Below, piece after piece: positions 51,427-63,610 of a stretch of DNA of 64,000 nt. The translations under genes were made by a program, and so were the position numbers. Each line of letters starts with the position of its first letter. Within the stretch, counting starts at the first letter, position 1. The stretch is taken from positions 1,411,501 through 1,475,500 of the forward strand of contig BSBK01002159.1 in the NCBI GenBank assembly GCA_027943335.1, written 5' to 3'. Under the pieces are notes generated by a model that was not told the DNA's origin, ran no database searches, and saw only the letters and a list, made by a program, of their open reading frames with translations. The DNA is from Chamaecyparis obtusa (lineage: Eukaryota; Streptophyta; Pinopsida; Cupressales; Cupressaceae).

Positions 51427-53626
51427 GAGTATTTTTGCAAGTTTAACTCGTGAGTTGCAAGAGATAAGTTTTGGCATGTTGCAGCACTGAACTCGTGGGC
51501 ATTCTGTAGAAGAATCTCATGAACACCAAGCTTTTGACAAGTTCTACAAAGATCTTCATTTAAGTATTTATACAAGTTGACGAGATTTTAAATTTTGGGT
51601 CTATCAAGTTTGATTCAAGTTCAAGTTTGCAAACTATGATGCTATCTATGTTTCATCAACATCAATTTTGTAGCAGTTAGCTGTTTCCTTTCTACAGTAA
51701 TTTTGTTCAACTCAGCCGATAAAAATCACATGTAATATAGTTAGATTCAGCTGGTTTTAAGAACTCTGAAAAACTGTGGAAATTATCTTTTAATATATTT
51801 TCTTTTCACCAAAACATAATTCAGGAAAAGATAATGTTTTGAATCTGGGTTCCACATTGAATACAGTCTATCATCAGCATAAATTTGTGTTTTGTCAGTA
51901 TGCATGTAGCCAACTATTTGTGGAGAATTTTAACAGTACAGAAATAAACAATGAAAAGTAATAGATGAACAACACATAAATTTACGTGGAAAACATAGTA
52001 ACGTACCAGAAAAGAAAAATGAGCAAAGGCCTCACAATATTTTTTTATCTCAGGAAAAATCGGCTATTACAACAATCTGCAATTTATAACAAGAATAGAA
52101 TATGACAAACTCCCATAAGACATCCAAATTATGGGATCGTTTTCAAAGAAGACTTTCCAAAAATAGAAAGTGTAATTTGATCAATTCAATTGCATGATGC
52201 ACATGTGCCATATGGCCAAAAATAGTAAGCGGTAAAAAAATTCAGCTCGGTCTAACAACCTTGCCAAAATGCCTTCAGCATGAAAAGGGGGCTACACCCA
52301 ACCCCCCTGCCATCCCCTAGCCTTCAAGCCTCCAGGCCAAAATTTCTATATTCAGCACATCCAATACATAAATAAATAAAAACTAACTACAATAAATCTG
52401 AAAATAAATCTTTCAATGGTGTTAAGGCTGCAGAAAACTCAAAGAAGGCCATTGTCGTTCCCATTGAAGTCAATGCTTCTGTTGAATCCTTGGACATATT
52501 ATGACTCCTAGTAGTATCAATCCACTCAGGAAGGAGGGTAGCCAAAACTCAAGCACTGAAACAATATGTGAGGATATCATAAATGATTGAAGCCCAATCA
52601 AGCAGGTGAAGAAGGCAAAACTGTCTCATGGGATGTTCTCAATGACTCTACGCTCACATGACAAAATGTGAAGGCTGGAAGCACCAAAAGAATTACCATA
52701 ATGGATGGATGGCTATGAACTATAAGAAATGGAAAGTTTATGTTATCCTAAGATATAGGATCCTCTAGGATAAAATTATGCACCCTTGTTTATGGGTCTA
52801 ATGCATTATATGACCCTCCACTTTGTCACAACCCTTTTCATGAAATTATAGATTCACATTTTTTTGAGAATGTATAATATAGGAAAAGTGATTCTAGACT
52901 AACATGTGCGTTAACATAGGATAAGTTTCTTTTTCCCATACAACAGTAGAGGTGTGAGTGGGCTTGGCTTGTTGTCCACAAGGAACAGCCACGTTGTCTT
53001 GGCCTCACACTTATGTTGATTGCATGTGATTGGAATTAATTGTGTGTTTGAGATACAGAATAGGTAAAATAAGGCTAAATTAAACAATATTGACATAATA
53101 CAAAAAGTACATAACAGAGATACGAAAGAGAGTTACAGATCTGGAAAGGAGAAACAAACAGGAACCTAGCACTGAAACATGGAGTTGATTGTGCTACTGC
53201 TAAACATAAGTGTTGGGCGCCCTAGTCTAAAGACAACGAAGGCTTTGGAAGACGACCAGAAATGGGATCTGCAAACTCTACACAATTGTCTCCCAAAATC
53301 TGGGTCACTATAGTAGGACAAGGGCATTGGGCACCCTAGTCCATGATCTTTCATACATTTGAAGTTTGTTGCAACCTATCACTATCTACTCTACTCCCTT
53401 GTATTTGTCTCAGTTTTATCTATAATCTGCAAGCAGGAGACAGGGTAGAAGGGCTTGCCTAAGTCAAACACCGTGTTGGTGTCCCCACATAGACAACAAC
53501 AATAATTATGAAAATAGAGCTTATAGTATGAGACCAATAACATGATAATCACAAATGAGAAGCATGAATCCATACTTGAGAGTAGAATGCTTGTAGTTTG
53601 TTTCTTGTGTTGGACAGAAGTGTTGC
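51427..53626. other. Non-coding region, nothing recognised
   Basis: AT-rich, with short frames lacking motifs. A weak direct repeat, GGGC(G/A)CCCTAGTC, occurs at about 53214 and 53329. Perhaps intronic. Confidence 0.4.
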
Positions 53627-55070
53627 TGTAATGTCCCCATTTTTCAGGCTCTTGGGATTAGCCTATCATGTGACCCTCGTAGGCTAATGAGGATGGATAG
53701 AGGGTCTCTTTCAGTGGGCATCTAATTCAAGATTCAATATGCTTTGGTTTGGTTTTCATTTGGCGTCATTCGGACTTCATTTGCTATAGTTTTGTCACGT
53801 TTACTATTTATAGTAAACCTGATGTTCGAGAAGGACCCTTTCTATTTTTGGAAAGTGCATTTGGTCACACGGGGAAATAATAGGTGTGACTCATGTTTCA
53901 GATGGCATATTAAAAGGATAAGTATTTTGGGAGTTATTATTATTTTGGTAGCCAAATTATTATTAAATCATTAAATGGCTTATTATAAAGTTATAATTTA
54001 ACTTTATAATTTCACTTAAGTTGAGGGTTGAGTCATCATGGGAAGGGGCCATTTATTTAATTAATTCATGGAAGCCTAAGCCAAGGTATTAATTTGAAGT
54101 ATTGGAGTAAATGAATTATTAAAAGGAAAAGTATATATTTTTATCCCACATTGGTAAGAATTGTGTTTGACCTCTCATAAGAAAGAATAAAAAGGGATTT
54201 GAGAGCTCATTCTAAGATATCTATTGTTCATTTGATGAAAATTTTATGAAGTTTCTTGGCTGTGAGAAATGGCTAGGGTTTGACGACTGATTCCTCATTC
54301 TGCAATTTGAATCATCACTGATTGATGATGAATTTTGCCACTGAAATTCTGAGAATTCAATTCTGATTATGTGAATTCAATTTGGTGTTGAGGTATACCA
54401 AATTGGAGGAAGAATTATCAAGTTATATTTGATACAGAGGGTTTATTTGATACAAAGGGTTTTCCAGGCTGGATCGAATTTACATAGCATGTCTGCAAAT
54501 TCATGTTGGGCATATTTATGAGTCAATGTCGTACAGATTGGAGTTGTTATTGAATGAATTTATCAATGTCGTACTGAATTGATTTGAGAGCTGCGAGTTA
54601 TCACATGTGTTGTAATTCTTTCCTTGGCTGTGTTTCTCTTTAATGGTGACCGTACTGAGGTTTGATGGCTGCGAACTGTTGGAAGGCGTACCATCCATGC
54701 TCGCTGCTGTGTCAATAAGATTGGAGCATGCGTAACAGTCATTTGCTGACTGTGGTAAATTTTCTTGAGGCTGCGTTGTGAATTTTCTGGGAATGATAAT
54801 GTTTATACTGTTGTCGGCATAAATGTTATACAGTTGTAGTAAAGTTATGTTATGTTAATCTCGGTAGTTAGTAAGCGAGACCGTTACGACGTGACGATTG
54901 GTCGTGACCCTTCGGGGATTATATGTATACACTTGTTCCTGTGTTGTGGACACGATTGATATGTAGAAGTTCTTATGATTATGAATGAAATAGCCTATTG
55001 TCTTCTATGTTGCGTACTTGAATATCTGCTTGTGTTTGCGTATCTGTTTGTTACCCCACGAGGGTAAACA
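53627..55070 (+). repeat. 5' LTR of element D
   Basis: Starts TGTAATGTCCCCATTTTTCA, ends CCACGAGGGTAAACA. No partner LTR lies in the window, so the left end rests on the TGTAATGTCCCC start, also seen in CV. Confidence 0.75.
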
Positions 55071-55072
55071 TC

Positions 55073-55085
55073 TGGTGCCACTGCC
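55073..55085 (+). promoter_or_regulatory. Primer binding site of element D
   Basis: TGGTGCCACTGCC, two bases after the LTR end; a gypsy-type primer site. Confidence 0.7.
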
Positions 55086-55120
55086 GAGACATACCCGGAT
55101 GGCGAGTAGGCATAATGGGC

Positions 55121-55480
55121 TTACCCGTTAGTGCAATAAACCCAGAAGCTGAGTAAGCCCGTACCGAGTTGTACGACGGAGAGGATAATCTGGCACGTGA
55201 CTTCCGAATTTTGTTTCAAGTAGCTCTTGAAACTCACGTCCGAAGGGAGGCAACGAACAGAGACGTCCCTGCAGGCGTAGTGTGGGATGCGATTGGGGCG
55301 AACCCTACAGCGAATCGGTTGTTGAACCAACTTCCACGGTTGCTGGCACAAGCAGCACTCGCATGACGTATTTGGCAAGAGGAAATTGACCGTGAGGACC
55401 ACCGCTGGGAGATCCTCCGTGCATTCCACGCCCGAGAGCATCTTCGTCGCCGTCAGGAGGAAGGAAATGACAAACAGTAA
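55121..55480 (+). CDS. Leader ORF between primer site and gag, element D
   Basis: A frame of about 110 codons runs from before 55169 to TAA at 55478-55480, broken by one TGA near 55364. It reads ARDFRILFQVALETHVRREA, NRLLNQLPRLLAQAALA, then DREDHRWEILRAFHARER. It is Arg/Leu-rich and helical. Element H keeps a recognisable counterpart near 11280-11450, and element M has only a short one. The function is unknown: possibly a small regulatory or structural protein, or an upstream part of gag. Confidence 0.5.
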
Positions 55481-55613
55481 AGTTTTTGAAGTTTGAAACG
55501 AAGGGGAACGGAACACAAAAATTCAATTGTAGTTCAATTGAGAATGTTGTTAAGCAACATGAATTAATAAAAAATAAGTGTTCTTTTTGATTGAGCAATG
55601 TGTATAGTCTGTC

Positions 55614-56969
55614 TTGATGCCCAATAATTTAAATAAAGATCTAAATAAGAAAGTGATAGATGACGAAGGGGAAGCCGCACAGAAGGCTTTGATATCCGCG
55701 CAGCAACGTGAACGTCGGTGTAGGCTCAGGCAACTTGCCAAGGACCAGCTTGCCGGAGGGTCGCCCGAAGGGGACCTTGGAAGTGGCACGGAAGGAGCAG
55801 AAGCCGAAGTGGAAGAGTTCACTCCGCCGGGACATCGAAGGGTGCGGAGTAGTGAAGAGTTAATTGAGGGAACGCGAGGGCTGAAAACTTTCCTCCAGAA
55901 GGAACGCAACCGGTTCGAAGATTGGGTCCGTACACCACGCGTGGAAGCCCGTGATCACGAAGGGAGACGTACGGCTGAGGGTGATGTTGACAGAGCGGAG
56001 ACACACGGGAACCCTCCGTTGGAGCCCACGACTCCACATAACACAATTCCACCGGTGACACAGGCACAACAAGTGCCACCAGTAAATACCGTACAAAGCA
56101 GCACAGTAGGGGTGGGTGCGAGTACCACAGGCGGTGGTGCTGGACAACACACAACCCAACCACCTATGGCGACTCATAAAGAAAAGTTGTCAAAGTTCCA
56201 TGATGATGGAAAGGGCGACCCTGCACGGCATTGCCGTACATGCGAAACCATATGGTCAGCCAACGGGGTGACTGACCAAGATGAATGGATGAAACCGTTC
56301 CCCGCCACACTGAGAGGAGTGGCTATTGACTGGTATTCAGACTTGGATAAAACCAAGGTAACTACGTGGGATGAACTGAAGAAAGCATTCGAGAAGGAAT
56401 TCCAGCTTCTCCGAGATGATAACGAGATAGTCTCTGAAATCTATGGAACAAAGCAAGGTAAGAAGGAGACCGTACGGGCGTATGGCCGCCAACTTAAGGA
56501 ATTAGTTGGAAAGATGGAAAGCCAACTGGCTGATGGCCTAAAGAAGAGGTGGTTTGTCGAAGGCCTGAACCCTAAGCTACGACGAAAGATGAAAATTGTG
56601 CCTCCGACATCCTACGATAATGCATACAACCGGGCCATGGACCTGGAAAGCGAAAATAAGACGGCCAAAAAGAAGAAGAATAGATCTTCGTCATCCTCTG
56701 AAGACGATACGTCGGAAGAGGAGAGTAGCAGTGATGAGAAGCCGAAGAAGAAAGTTACGACCCTTCAAAAGGATATGGAACGGATGTTAAAAGAGTTTAA
56801 GACAATGAAGGGGACCACAAGCAAGGATGATGAACTATGGTGCACGGATTGTAAGGAGAGCGGCCACACGAAGGGTGCCTATCCCAAGAAGGCATTCTGT
56901 GACATCTGCCAGATCATGGGACATTCTACAAAGGAATGCCCATACAATCTGAAGGCACGTAACTAGCAA
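55614..56969 (+). CDS. gag polyprotein of element D
   Basis: 450 codons. The start MPNNLNKDLNKK has a counterpart in M. A charged, disordered region runs to about residue 180. The capsid follows (EKLSKFHDDGKGDPARHC, FPATLRGVAIDWYSDLDKTK, EIYGTKQGKKETVRAYGRQL), then a Lys/Ser/Glu tract and two knuckles: CTDCKESGHTKGAY (last Cys replaced) and CDICQIMGHSTKEC (canonical). TAG at 56967-56969 ends it where M reads Gln, and the frame continues directly into the next ORF. Confidence 0.85.
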
Positions 56970-58019
56970 GTGCTCTTTGCACAGGAACAACCTTCCACAT
57001 CGGATACAAACAATAATGCATCTTCCGGAGGCTACCGAGGAAACCAACGGGGCGGACGGGGGAATAATAATAATTCCACCCGAAGCAGGGTCCAATACGA
57101 TGCGAAGGGACGCCCGATAATTCAATGTAGGGCTTGCAACCAATGGGGTCATTACGCACGAGAGTGTAATAATAATGATGCCCCTCAAAAGTTATGTCGA
57201 TGGTGTGGCCCCGGTGACCATGAAGATGCCGATTGTCCGAAGTCTGGCGTAGGGGCCAATCTAATTGATATCGAAGGCAACACACGGGTTAAAGAAGCCA
57301 TCCTTGCTCTTACCCGAGGGCAAGCAAAGGAAGCCCGATACCCCCATCCCCGTACGGAGAAGCAGAGAATGGCGGAAGCAAGGGAGGAAATAGAAAGGGC
57401 CATGAAAGCCCAACGGGGAGAGACACGTGAATCGTCCGAACCCTACTGCACAGACGCGGAGAGGAACATTGTACGGCAGATGCTCCAATTGGAGGTACCT
57501 GTGAAACTGGAGGACCTCCTACACACCATGCCTCAATTGGGGACAGTGCTATTGGGTACAAAGGTTGATAAACCCAAACCGAGACACACAGACGCTTCCA
57601 TACCAGGAAGCTCGGCAACAAATCCAGTTGTGCTTACCCTTAACAAAGGCAGACATCCAGCCGTGGTGGAGATGGGCATTCTGGGCACCATCCTGACGGA
57701 TACTATAGTAGACAGCGGTTCCGGGGTAAACGTCCTCCCGGAGGACACATGGAAAAAGCTAGGAAAGCCCACTCTGTGGCCACCTACGTTTAATCTGTTA
57801 AGTGTTGATCAGCACGGGATTAAACCCCTCGGCATGTTGATGGCACAGCAGGTCACCGTGGGTGCACAACCTTTTGTGCTCGACTTTGTGGTCATCCCGT
57901 TAAAACAGAAAGGGTACGATGCCATACTCGAAAGAGGATGGCTGGTGGCAGCGAAGGCAAACCACAACTGGAAACGGAATACACTCGATGGAGAGCGGAG
58001 GCAAGAAATTTACTATTGA
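56970..58019 (+). CDS. Nucleocapsid knuckles and protease of element D
   Basis: 349 codons in the gag frame. Canonical CCHC knuckles are CRACNQWGHYAREC and CRWCGPGDHEDADC. A helical linker precedes the retropepsin (GILGTILTDTIVDSGSGVNV) with the catalytic Asp in DSG. The domain ends LDFVVIPLKQKGYDAILERG then WLVAAKANHNWKRNTL. A frameshift near 57985 moves the following linker (MESGGKKFTIDLWTQLVSEE, then a Glu/Asp-rich run) into the frame of 57919-58197. Confidence 0.85.
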   Translation: MLFAQEQPSTSDTNNNASSGGYRGNQRGGRGNNNNSTRSRVQYDAKGRPIIQCRACNQWGHYARECNNNDAPQKLCRWCGPGDHEDADCPKSGVGANLIDIEGNTRVKEAILALTRGQAKEARYPHPRTEKQRMAEAREEIERAMKAQRGETRESSEPYCTDAERNIVRQMLQLEVPVKLEDLLHTMPQLGTVLLGTKVDKPKPRHTDASIPGSSATNPVVLTLNKGRHPAVVEMGILGTILTDTIVDSGSGVNVLPEDTWKKLGKPTLWPPTFNLLSVDQHGIKPLGMLMAQQVTVGAQPFVLDFVVIPLKQKGYDAILERGWLVAAKANHNWKRNTLDGERRQEIYY

Positions 58020-59385
58020 TCTCTGGACTCAGTTGGTGAGCGAGGAACTTGCCTCCTCGGGATCTGAATCTGAAGGGGAGGATGACCCACGAGACGAAGG
58101 CAGAGAAGGGATGGATCCGGATGTCAAAGGCATTCTAAAACTCGGAGGATGTTGTTCGGAGGATGACACGGATTCACTAAATGGATTGTTCCATTAGCAG
58201 CAAGAGGACTATGAGATGTTCTCACCCTCCTGTAACGTATTAAGCGTCGACGAAGAGGAGCCAGATAAATATCCTCCAGAGTACGGGGAGTATAAGGAAG
58301 GAGAAGCTACAATGGACACCGTACCCGCACACCAGTTTAAGAATAAGGAGGCCATGAAGTACGAAGAACCGACAGTGAAACCTTTGAATCTGGGTATGGA
58401 GACAGATAAGAAAATCATTCTGGTAGGAGACGACTGGAACCCAATGCTGAAAATGGCGGCGTTCAAAATCTTCACTGAGTACAAAGATGTATTCGCATGG
58501 ACTTATAAGGATTTGAAGGGAGTTCCACTGGAGTTATGTGTTCACCGTATCCCGTTGGTACCAGGCGCAGTACCAGTATGGCAGCGACCGTACAGAATGA
58601 ATAAAAACTATGCTGCGAAAGTACAAGAAGAGATTGAACGAATGCTGGAGGCCAAGATTATCTTTAAGGTGCAGAATAGCGAATGGGTATCCCCCATCGT
58701 AATATCTCTTAAAAAAGATGGCAACCAAATCCGGATCTGTGTCGATTTCCGGCGTCTCAATGCAGTTACCATCAAAGATCTGTTTCCCATACTGTTCACG
58801 GACTCCATTCTTGAAGAGGTGGAAATCTATTCATTTATGGATGGATTTTCTGGCTATAATCAGATATCAATAGCAGAGGAAGATACGCTGAAGACGACAT
58901 TCATGGTGGAGGATGGAGTATATGCTTACAACCGGATGCCCTTCGGTCTCTGCAATGCTCCGGCAACGTTCCAATGAATAATTCTCCACATTTTCGATAA
59001 GATGTCCGTGGGTAACTTCAAGGCATTCCTGGATGATTGGTCCATCTACAGCGGGGAGGAGACGCATCTGAAGGCACTCGGAGAATGTATGGACAGGTGT
59101 CGGAGGGCACGACTCGCACTGAACCCGAAGAAATGCAGATTCATGGTACCGCAAGGTAGACTACTCGGACACAGTGTGTAAAGCGGGACTTAAAACAGAC
59201 GCGGATAAAGTTTGGGTGATTGTGGAGATGGAACCCCCACAGAATGTCTCAGGGGTAAAATATTTTCTGGGACACATCGGATATTACCGGAGGTTTATAA
59301 AAAATTTCTCCCAAATATCTTACCCCCTGGATAACCTCACAAGAAAAGGGGAACCGTACGTATGGGGAACGGCGCAGTCGAAATC
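58020..59385 (+). pseudogene. Reverse transcriptase of element D
   Basis: The linker to 58197 ends at a TAG (M has Trp there). The RT frame at 58216-58977 follows: YRMNKNYAAKVQEEIERMLE, WVSPIVISLKKDGNQIRICV, DGFSGYNQISIAEEDTLKTT, MPFGLCNAPATFQ, then TGA. Translation continues in frame to FLDDWSIYSGEE with the catalytic Asp pair. A small deletion near 59175 shifts the frame to KYFLGHIGYYRRFIKNFSQI. The domain is then cut at AAATC (59381-59385) by a solo LTR. Confidence 0.85.
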
Positions 59386-60689
59386 TGTAATGACCCTTAC
59401 TATAAAGGCCACTAAAACCCACTAATACTGAACTGAGCAAATTCGTCAAACAGTTGGCATGCACTTAAGTGTTTTGCTTGCAATGATGTGTTTCGATGTG
59501 TTTATTGTTTTGGCATCAACTATGCAATTGAGATAACAATACCAATATGTAATAATGAACAATAGAAGAACAATGTCGGCACCAATAACAATATTCAGAA
59601 ATTCCTATCACTTGGCACCTTATAATGAACTACTCCAACAATGAGATACTCTCCTATTAATGCAATGATCACACTTCCCAAGTCTGATTTCAATGACTGA
59701 ATTCTGAGAGTATAATGGACTGTTTCAGATTGTAATACAATGGACTATGGTAAGAGCAAACCATACAATGCACTTCATTCAACTATGACAATCCAATGTC
59801 AATGTAAATGCCACTATATCAACCCAGCTAGCAATATATGATTCCAAATGACTGTTCTCAGACTGTGGCAATAATATTCAGATTACAATGCAATGGAGTC
59901 AATGCCAAATGGATCAAGAGATCCCCAAGGTCTGATTACAAGTTCCAAATTGATAATGACTGATACAATAGACTGATTCAAATGACTGAATATCTATGAC
60001 TGTATGGACACTAAATCAAGACACAATGATCTCTTACAAGACCTTGCAATGCACCTTCAATCCAATTACAATGTCTGATAACTATCAACTGTTTACAGAA
60101 TATATAAATGAACTGTTACATTGGCAAGAATTATGGCAATGCCATTACTATACTATGCACTCTAATTCCTATGACAATTCAGTTGCAAGAATGACAACAG
60201 AGGCTAAGTATGACTGCTGTAACAGTGACTGCTGTAACAGTGCCTGAGATCATACAACTTTTCATCAAATATGACAATAATCAAAACTCATAAATGAACC
60301 TGGTAATCGCTCCTTCTTTCCTGAAAGCAATCGCTGATGAAACCTTTCGAATTGCACCCAAACCGTACTCCAATCTGCTGATGTGTGCTGATCTGGTACA
60401 GGGCCGTACCAGGCTGTACAGTACGGCTGCTGTACAAAAATCCAGGCAAGGTGCTGGGCTCCCAAAAATATATAATCAGAAGCGCCAATGAGGTATTAAG
60501 ATCCCCTCAAATGCATGAAATTTATCTCCAAGAAGATTGTGAGATATGAACAAAAATCTGAGTCCAAACCCTGGTATGACTGAACTGAAAACGTAACAAA
60601 ATGATCTCCAAATCTTCACCAAATGATTCACCAATTAAGTGATGAATTCCAAACCCTTATTCAACCAGTTACAAACCCTCAATATCAAT

Positions 60690-60800
60690 TTTTCAGGTCT
60701 GCTTTTTCGGACTGCTTTTTCGGGTCTGCTTTTTCAGACTACTTTTTCGGATTTGCTTTTTCGGATTGCTTTTTCGGACCTGCTAAAAACGGTCGCCTAT
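60690..60800 (+). repeat. Tandem CTTTTTCGGA-type repeats
   Basis: About seven copies of a 15-bp unit similar to CTGCTTTTTCGGACT, ending in two ACCTGCTAAAAA copies. Inside the solo LTR. Confidence 0.8.
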
Positions 60801-61219
60801 AATTTCGGACCTGCTAAAAATGCCTCCTGAAATGCTGTTTCAATCACAAACAAACCCTTACATCAAATTCTCAATGAAGTACCAATGAGATGGTTGAGTA
60901 CCAACTCCAAATTTGCAACCCTTCAGTAGATATTTCACTACCTCAGTTATGCCAATCCAAGGGAGTGATTCGTTCCCAAAGATCGAATAGTATTTGCAGA
61001 CCACAAGGCTACAAATTGCTTCACAATGAAGAAGTAGAAGAAATCCCAAATCCAAGCATGTAGAAATGAAGCCCCAAGCCTTCTATTTATTCTTTTCCTT
61101 GAGAAGTTGCTAGAACTTCTAGAAACATCCAATTTTAATGTACTTTATAATAAAATAACATTATAATAATAAAGTACATTTCTCAACTCAAAATTATAAC
61201 AATGTAGGCCCAAATGTCT

Positions 61220-61345
61220 CATAACTGAACGTAGGCTCAAGACTGAACGTAGGCTCAAACTGGATGTAGGCTCACTCTGGATGTAGGCTCCACTACAACT
61301 GCATGTAGGCCCAAACTGGATGTAGGCTCTACCGAATGTAGGCTT
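61220..61345 (+). repeat. Tandem ATGTAGGCTC repeats
   Basis: About seven units of 15-20 bp similar to AACTGGATGTAGGCTC, inside the same solo LTR. Confidence 0.8.
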
Positions 61346-61468
61346 TGTCAGCAATATGCAATCAAATGATCAACATAATGACCCTCTCTCCAAGCCATTT
61401 GCCTACGAGAGTCGATGATAGGCAAATCCGTCATGCCAAACGATGTCAGCCAAAATGGGGACATGACA

Positions 61469-62118
61469 GAATCCTTCGAGGAATTGAAATCACGACTGTT
61501 GGCGGCACCAATATTGGCCTACCCGAACTGGGATAGAGAATTTAATGTGCACATCGACGCCTCCAACTAACATTGGCACAAGTTGTGGATCATGGGTTGG
61601 ATCACCCGGTCTACTTCGCTAGTAGGCTACTCTCGAAAGCTGAGAGGAATTACAGTACAACTGAACGGGAAGCACTCGGCATGGTTTATGCCGTTCAGAA
61701 GTTCAGGCATTATTTGTTGGCGACACCCTTCACTTTCTATGTAGACCACCAAGCTCTGATGTACTTGGTGAATAAACCCATTATTCAAGGACGGGTGAGT
61801 CGGTGGTTGTTATTACTGCAAGAGTTCACATTCAATATTATAGTACGACCAGGGAAGAGCCACGTGATTGCCGACCAATTGTCACGGATCAAGTCGAGAG
61901 AACGAGCAGAGGGGGTGAATGATGATTTTCCAGACGCGCACTTGTTCCGGATTGCGGTTTTACCATCTTGGTACACTTGTATCGGTGAGTACCTATCTAC
62001 GTCCCAGTTCCCTTGGGACATGCCACCAGGGGAACAACGCAAACTGGTTCTGAAAAGCCGAACCTTTCAACTTATCAATGGACTTCTCTATAAAATGGGG
62101 ACGGATCAAGTACTCTGA
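61469..62118 (+). pseudogene. RNase H domain of element D
   Basis: Resumes with SFEELKSRLLAAPILAYPNW and VHIDASN. After a small deletion and stop near 61568 an open frame follows (61573-62118): FASRLLSKAERNYSTTEREA, LGMVYAVQKFRHYL, VDHQALMYLVNKP, then KSHVIADQLSR. This is the gypsy RNase H pattern that degrades the RNA strand during reverse transcription. The segment after it (to 62118) is the spacer leading to integrase and ends at a TGA in place of an Arg codon. Confidence 0.8.
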
Positions 62119-62994
62119 CGGTGTGTGATGGAGGAAGAGATCCCGGGTATCCTAAAGGAGGCTCACGAAGGACCGGCAGGAGGCCATATGGGGCCAGACA
62201 CAACGGCCAGAAAAGTACTGCTAGCCGGACTATGGTGGCCGACGCTACACAGTGACACCAGAGAATGGGTTGGCAGTTGTGATACGTGCCAAAGGGCCGG
62301 GAAACCATTAAAATGAGATTTTATGCCATTGAACCCTTCGGCTGCGCAGGAGTTATTTGAACGTTGGGGGCTTGATTTTGTGGGGCCCTTAAAAGTTAGC
62401 AAACCTCGGCAGTGCACATACATTGTGGTAGCCACGGAGTACTTGACGAAGTGGGTCGAAGCACGGGCCCTACCAGACAACACCGCTGTAAGTACAGCCA
62501 GGTTCATTTATGAACAAATTATCACAAGGTACGGGATCCCACTTCAAATAACGAGTGATAGAGGAGGCCATTTTGTAAATCATGTGGTGAGACTCCTTAC
62601 GACGGAGTTCAAAATTTTTCACTCCTTGTCTAGTCCGTATTACCCGAGGGCCAATGGTCAAGCGGAGGCGACCAACAAGATTCTAGTCTCCATCATCTAT
62701 AAGTCGTGCAGGGTAGAAAAGGAAGATTGGGAGGAGAAACTTTCGTCGGTGTTATGGGCATACCGCACCACTTACAAGGTGACGACAGGCCAGACACCAT
62801 TCCAATTGATGTACGGACAGGAGGCAGTAGTGCCGATGGAGTTCATGGTGTTGAGCCTCCGAATTGCTATCGATAATAAACTTGGCGATATAGAGAGCCT
62901 GAGGGAGCGCCTCTATGCGCTAAACAAGCTCGATGAACGAAGGTTGATGGCACAATGGGTGACAAACGTGGTCCAGCAACGAAGGAAACACTAG
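62119..62994 (+). pseudogene. Integrase of element D
   Basis: Zinc region (62125-62316): HEGPAGGHMGPDTTARK and CDTCQRAGK, the HHCC set. TGA at 62314-62316 interrupts, then the core (62323-62994) carries LDFVGPLKVSKP, ITSDRGGHFVNH and YPRANGQAEATNK, giving Asp, Asp and Glu. Also present are WAYRTTYKVTTGQTPFQLMY then GQEAVVPMEF. It ends at TAG 62992-62994 in QRRKH, after which the C-terminal part continues in frame. Confidence 0.85.
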
Positions 62995-63249
62995 CACGAC
63001 CAGCACATCCGCCGAACGAGGTTCACTCCGGGGCAGTTAGTATTGAAATATAATGGCCGAAAATAGATCAAGCCCAGCAAGTTCAAGGTTAAGTGGTTAG
63101 GCCCCTACAAGGTCCGAGAGGTCACAGCGAATGGATCTGTCAAACTCTGGACCCTCGACGGAAAGGAAATTCTGGAGGCTGTCAATGGCTCAAAACTCAA
63201 AGTATATCATCAATGGCCAGAGGCGCACAGGCAGGAGCCTGGCAATTAG
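62995..63249 (+). pseudogene. Integrase C-terminus of element D
   Basis: Continues in frame as RRTRFTPGQLVLKYNGRK, stop, IKPSKFKVKWLGPYKVREVT, then VNGSKLKVYHQWPEAHRQEP and TAG at 63247-63249. It has the GPY/F-type module (WLGPYKV) and no chromodomain. M keeps just this tail. Confidence 0.8.
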
Positions 63250-63360
63250 AAAAAAATAAAATAAAATAAAAATAAAAATTGAAACGAAGCAATAAAGGCC
63301 GTACGACAATACGGCAACTTGGGAGCGAAGGCAAGCAAGCACATAAAAAAACACCAGACG

Positions 63361-63610
63361 AAGACATAACATATTGAGCGAAGACATAATGAATGAAGAC
63401 ATATTGAGCGAAGACATAATGAACGAAGACATATTGAGCGAAGACATAATGAACGAAGACATATTGAGCGAAGACATAATGAACGAAGACATATTAAGTG
63501 AAGACATAGTGAACGAAGAAATATTCAGCAAAGATATGGTGAACGAAGACATAAGGTGCGAAGACATAAAGTATTAAACGCAGACATAAAGTATGGGCGA
63601 AGACATAAAA
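63361..63610 (+). repeat. 30-bp tandem repeats in the 3' part of D
   Basis: The unit GAAGACATAATGAACGAAGA plus CATATTGAGC recurs about five times and decays on both sides; its core GAAGACATA occurs about 15 times. Because the unit is a multiple of three without stops, it gives open frames on both strands (for example SEDIMNEDIL repeated). These are probably not genes. Confidence 0.85.

Larger units (their letters stand above)
59386..61468 (+). mobile_element. 2083-bp solo LTR inserted in element D
   Basis: Starts TGTAATGACCC and ends GGGGACATGACA, with flanks AAATC (59381-59385) and GAATC (61469-61473) as a 4/5 duplication. Removing it rejoins the pol frame (AQSK to SFEELKSRL). There is no coding content. 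It has two internal tandem repeat patches and a TGACTGCTGTAACAG doublet (60209-60240). Direction is assigned only by its ends. Confidence 0.75.

Noticed and set aside
63190..63577. Repetitive proteins (SEDIMNEDIL and SSLNMSSFIM types)
   Set aside because: The 30-bp repeat is a multiple of three without stops, so frames open on both strands. No start context or homologue was recognised.
63361..63610. A CRISPR-like array
   Set aside because: The units are contiguous with no unique spacers, and the DNA is plant nuclear.
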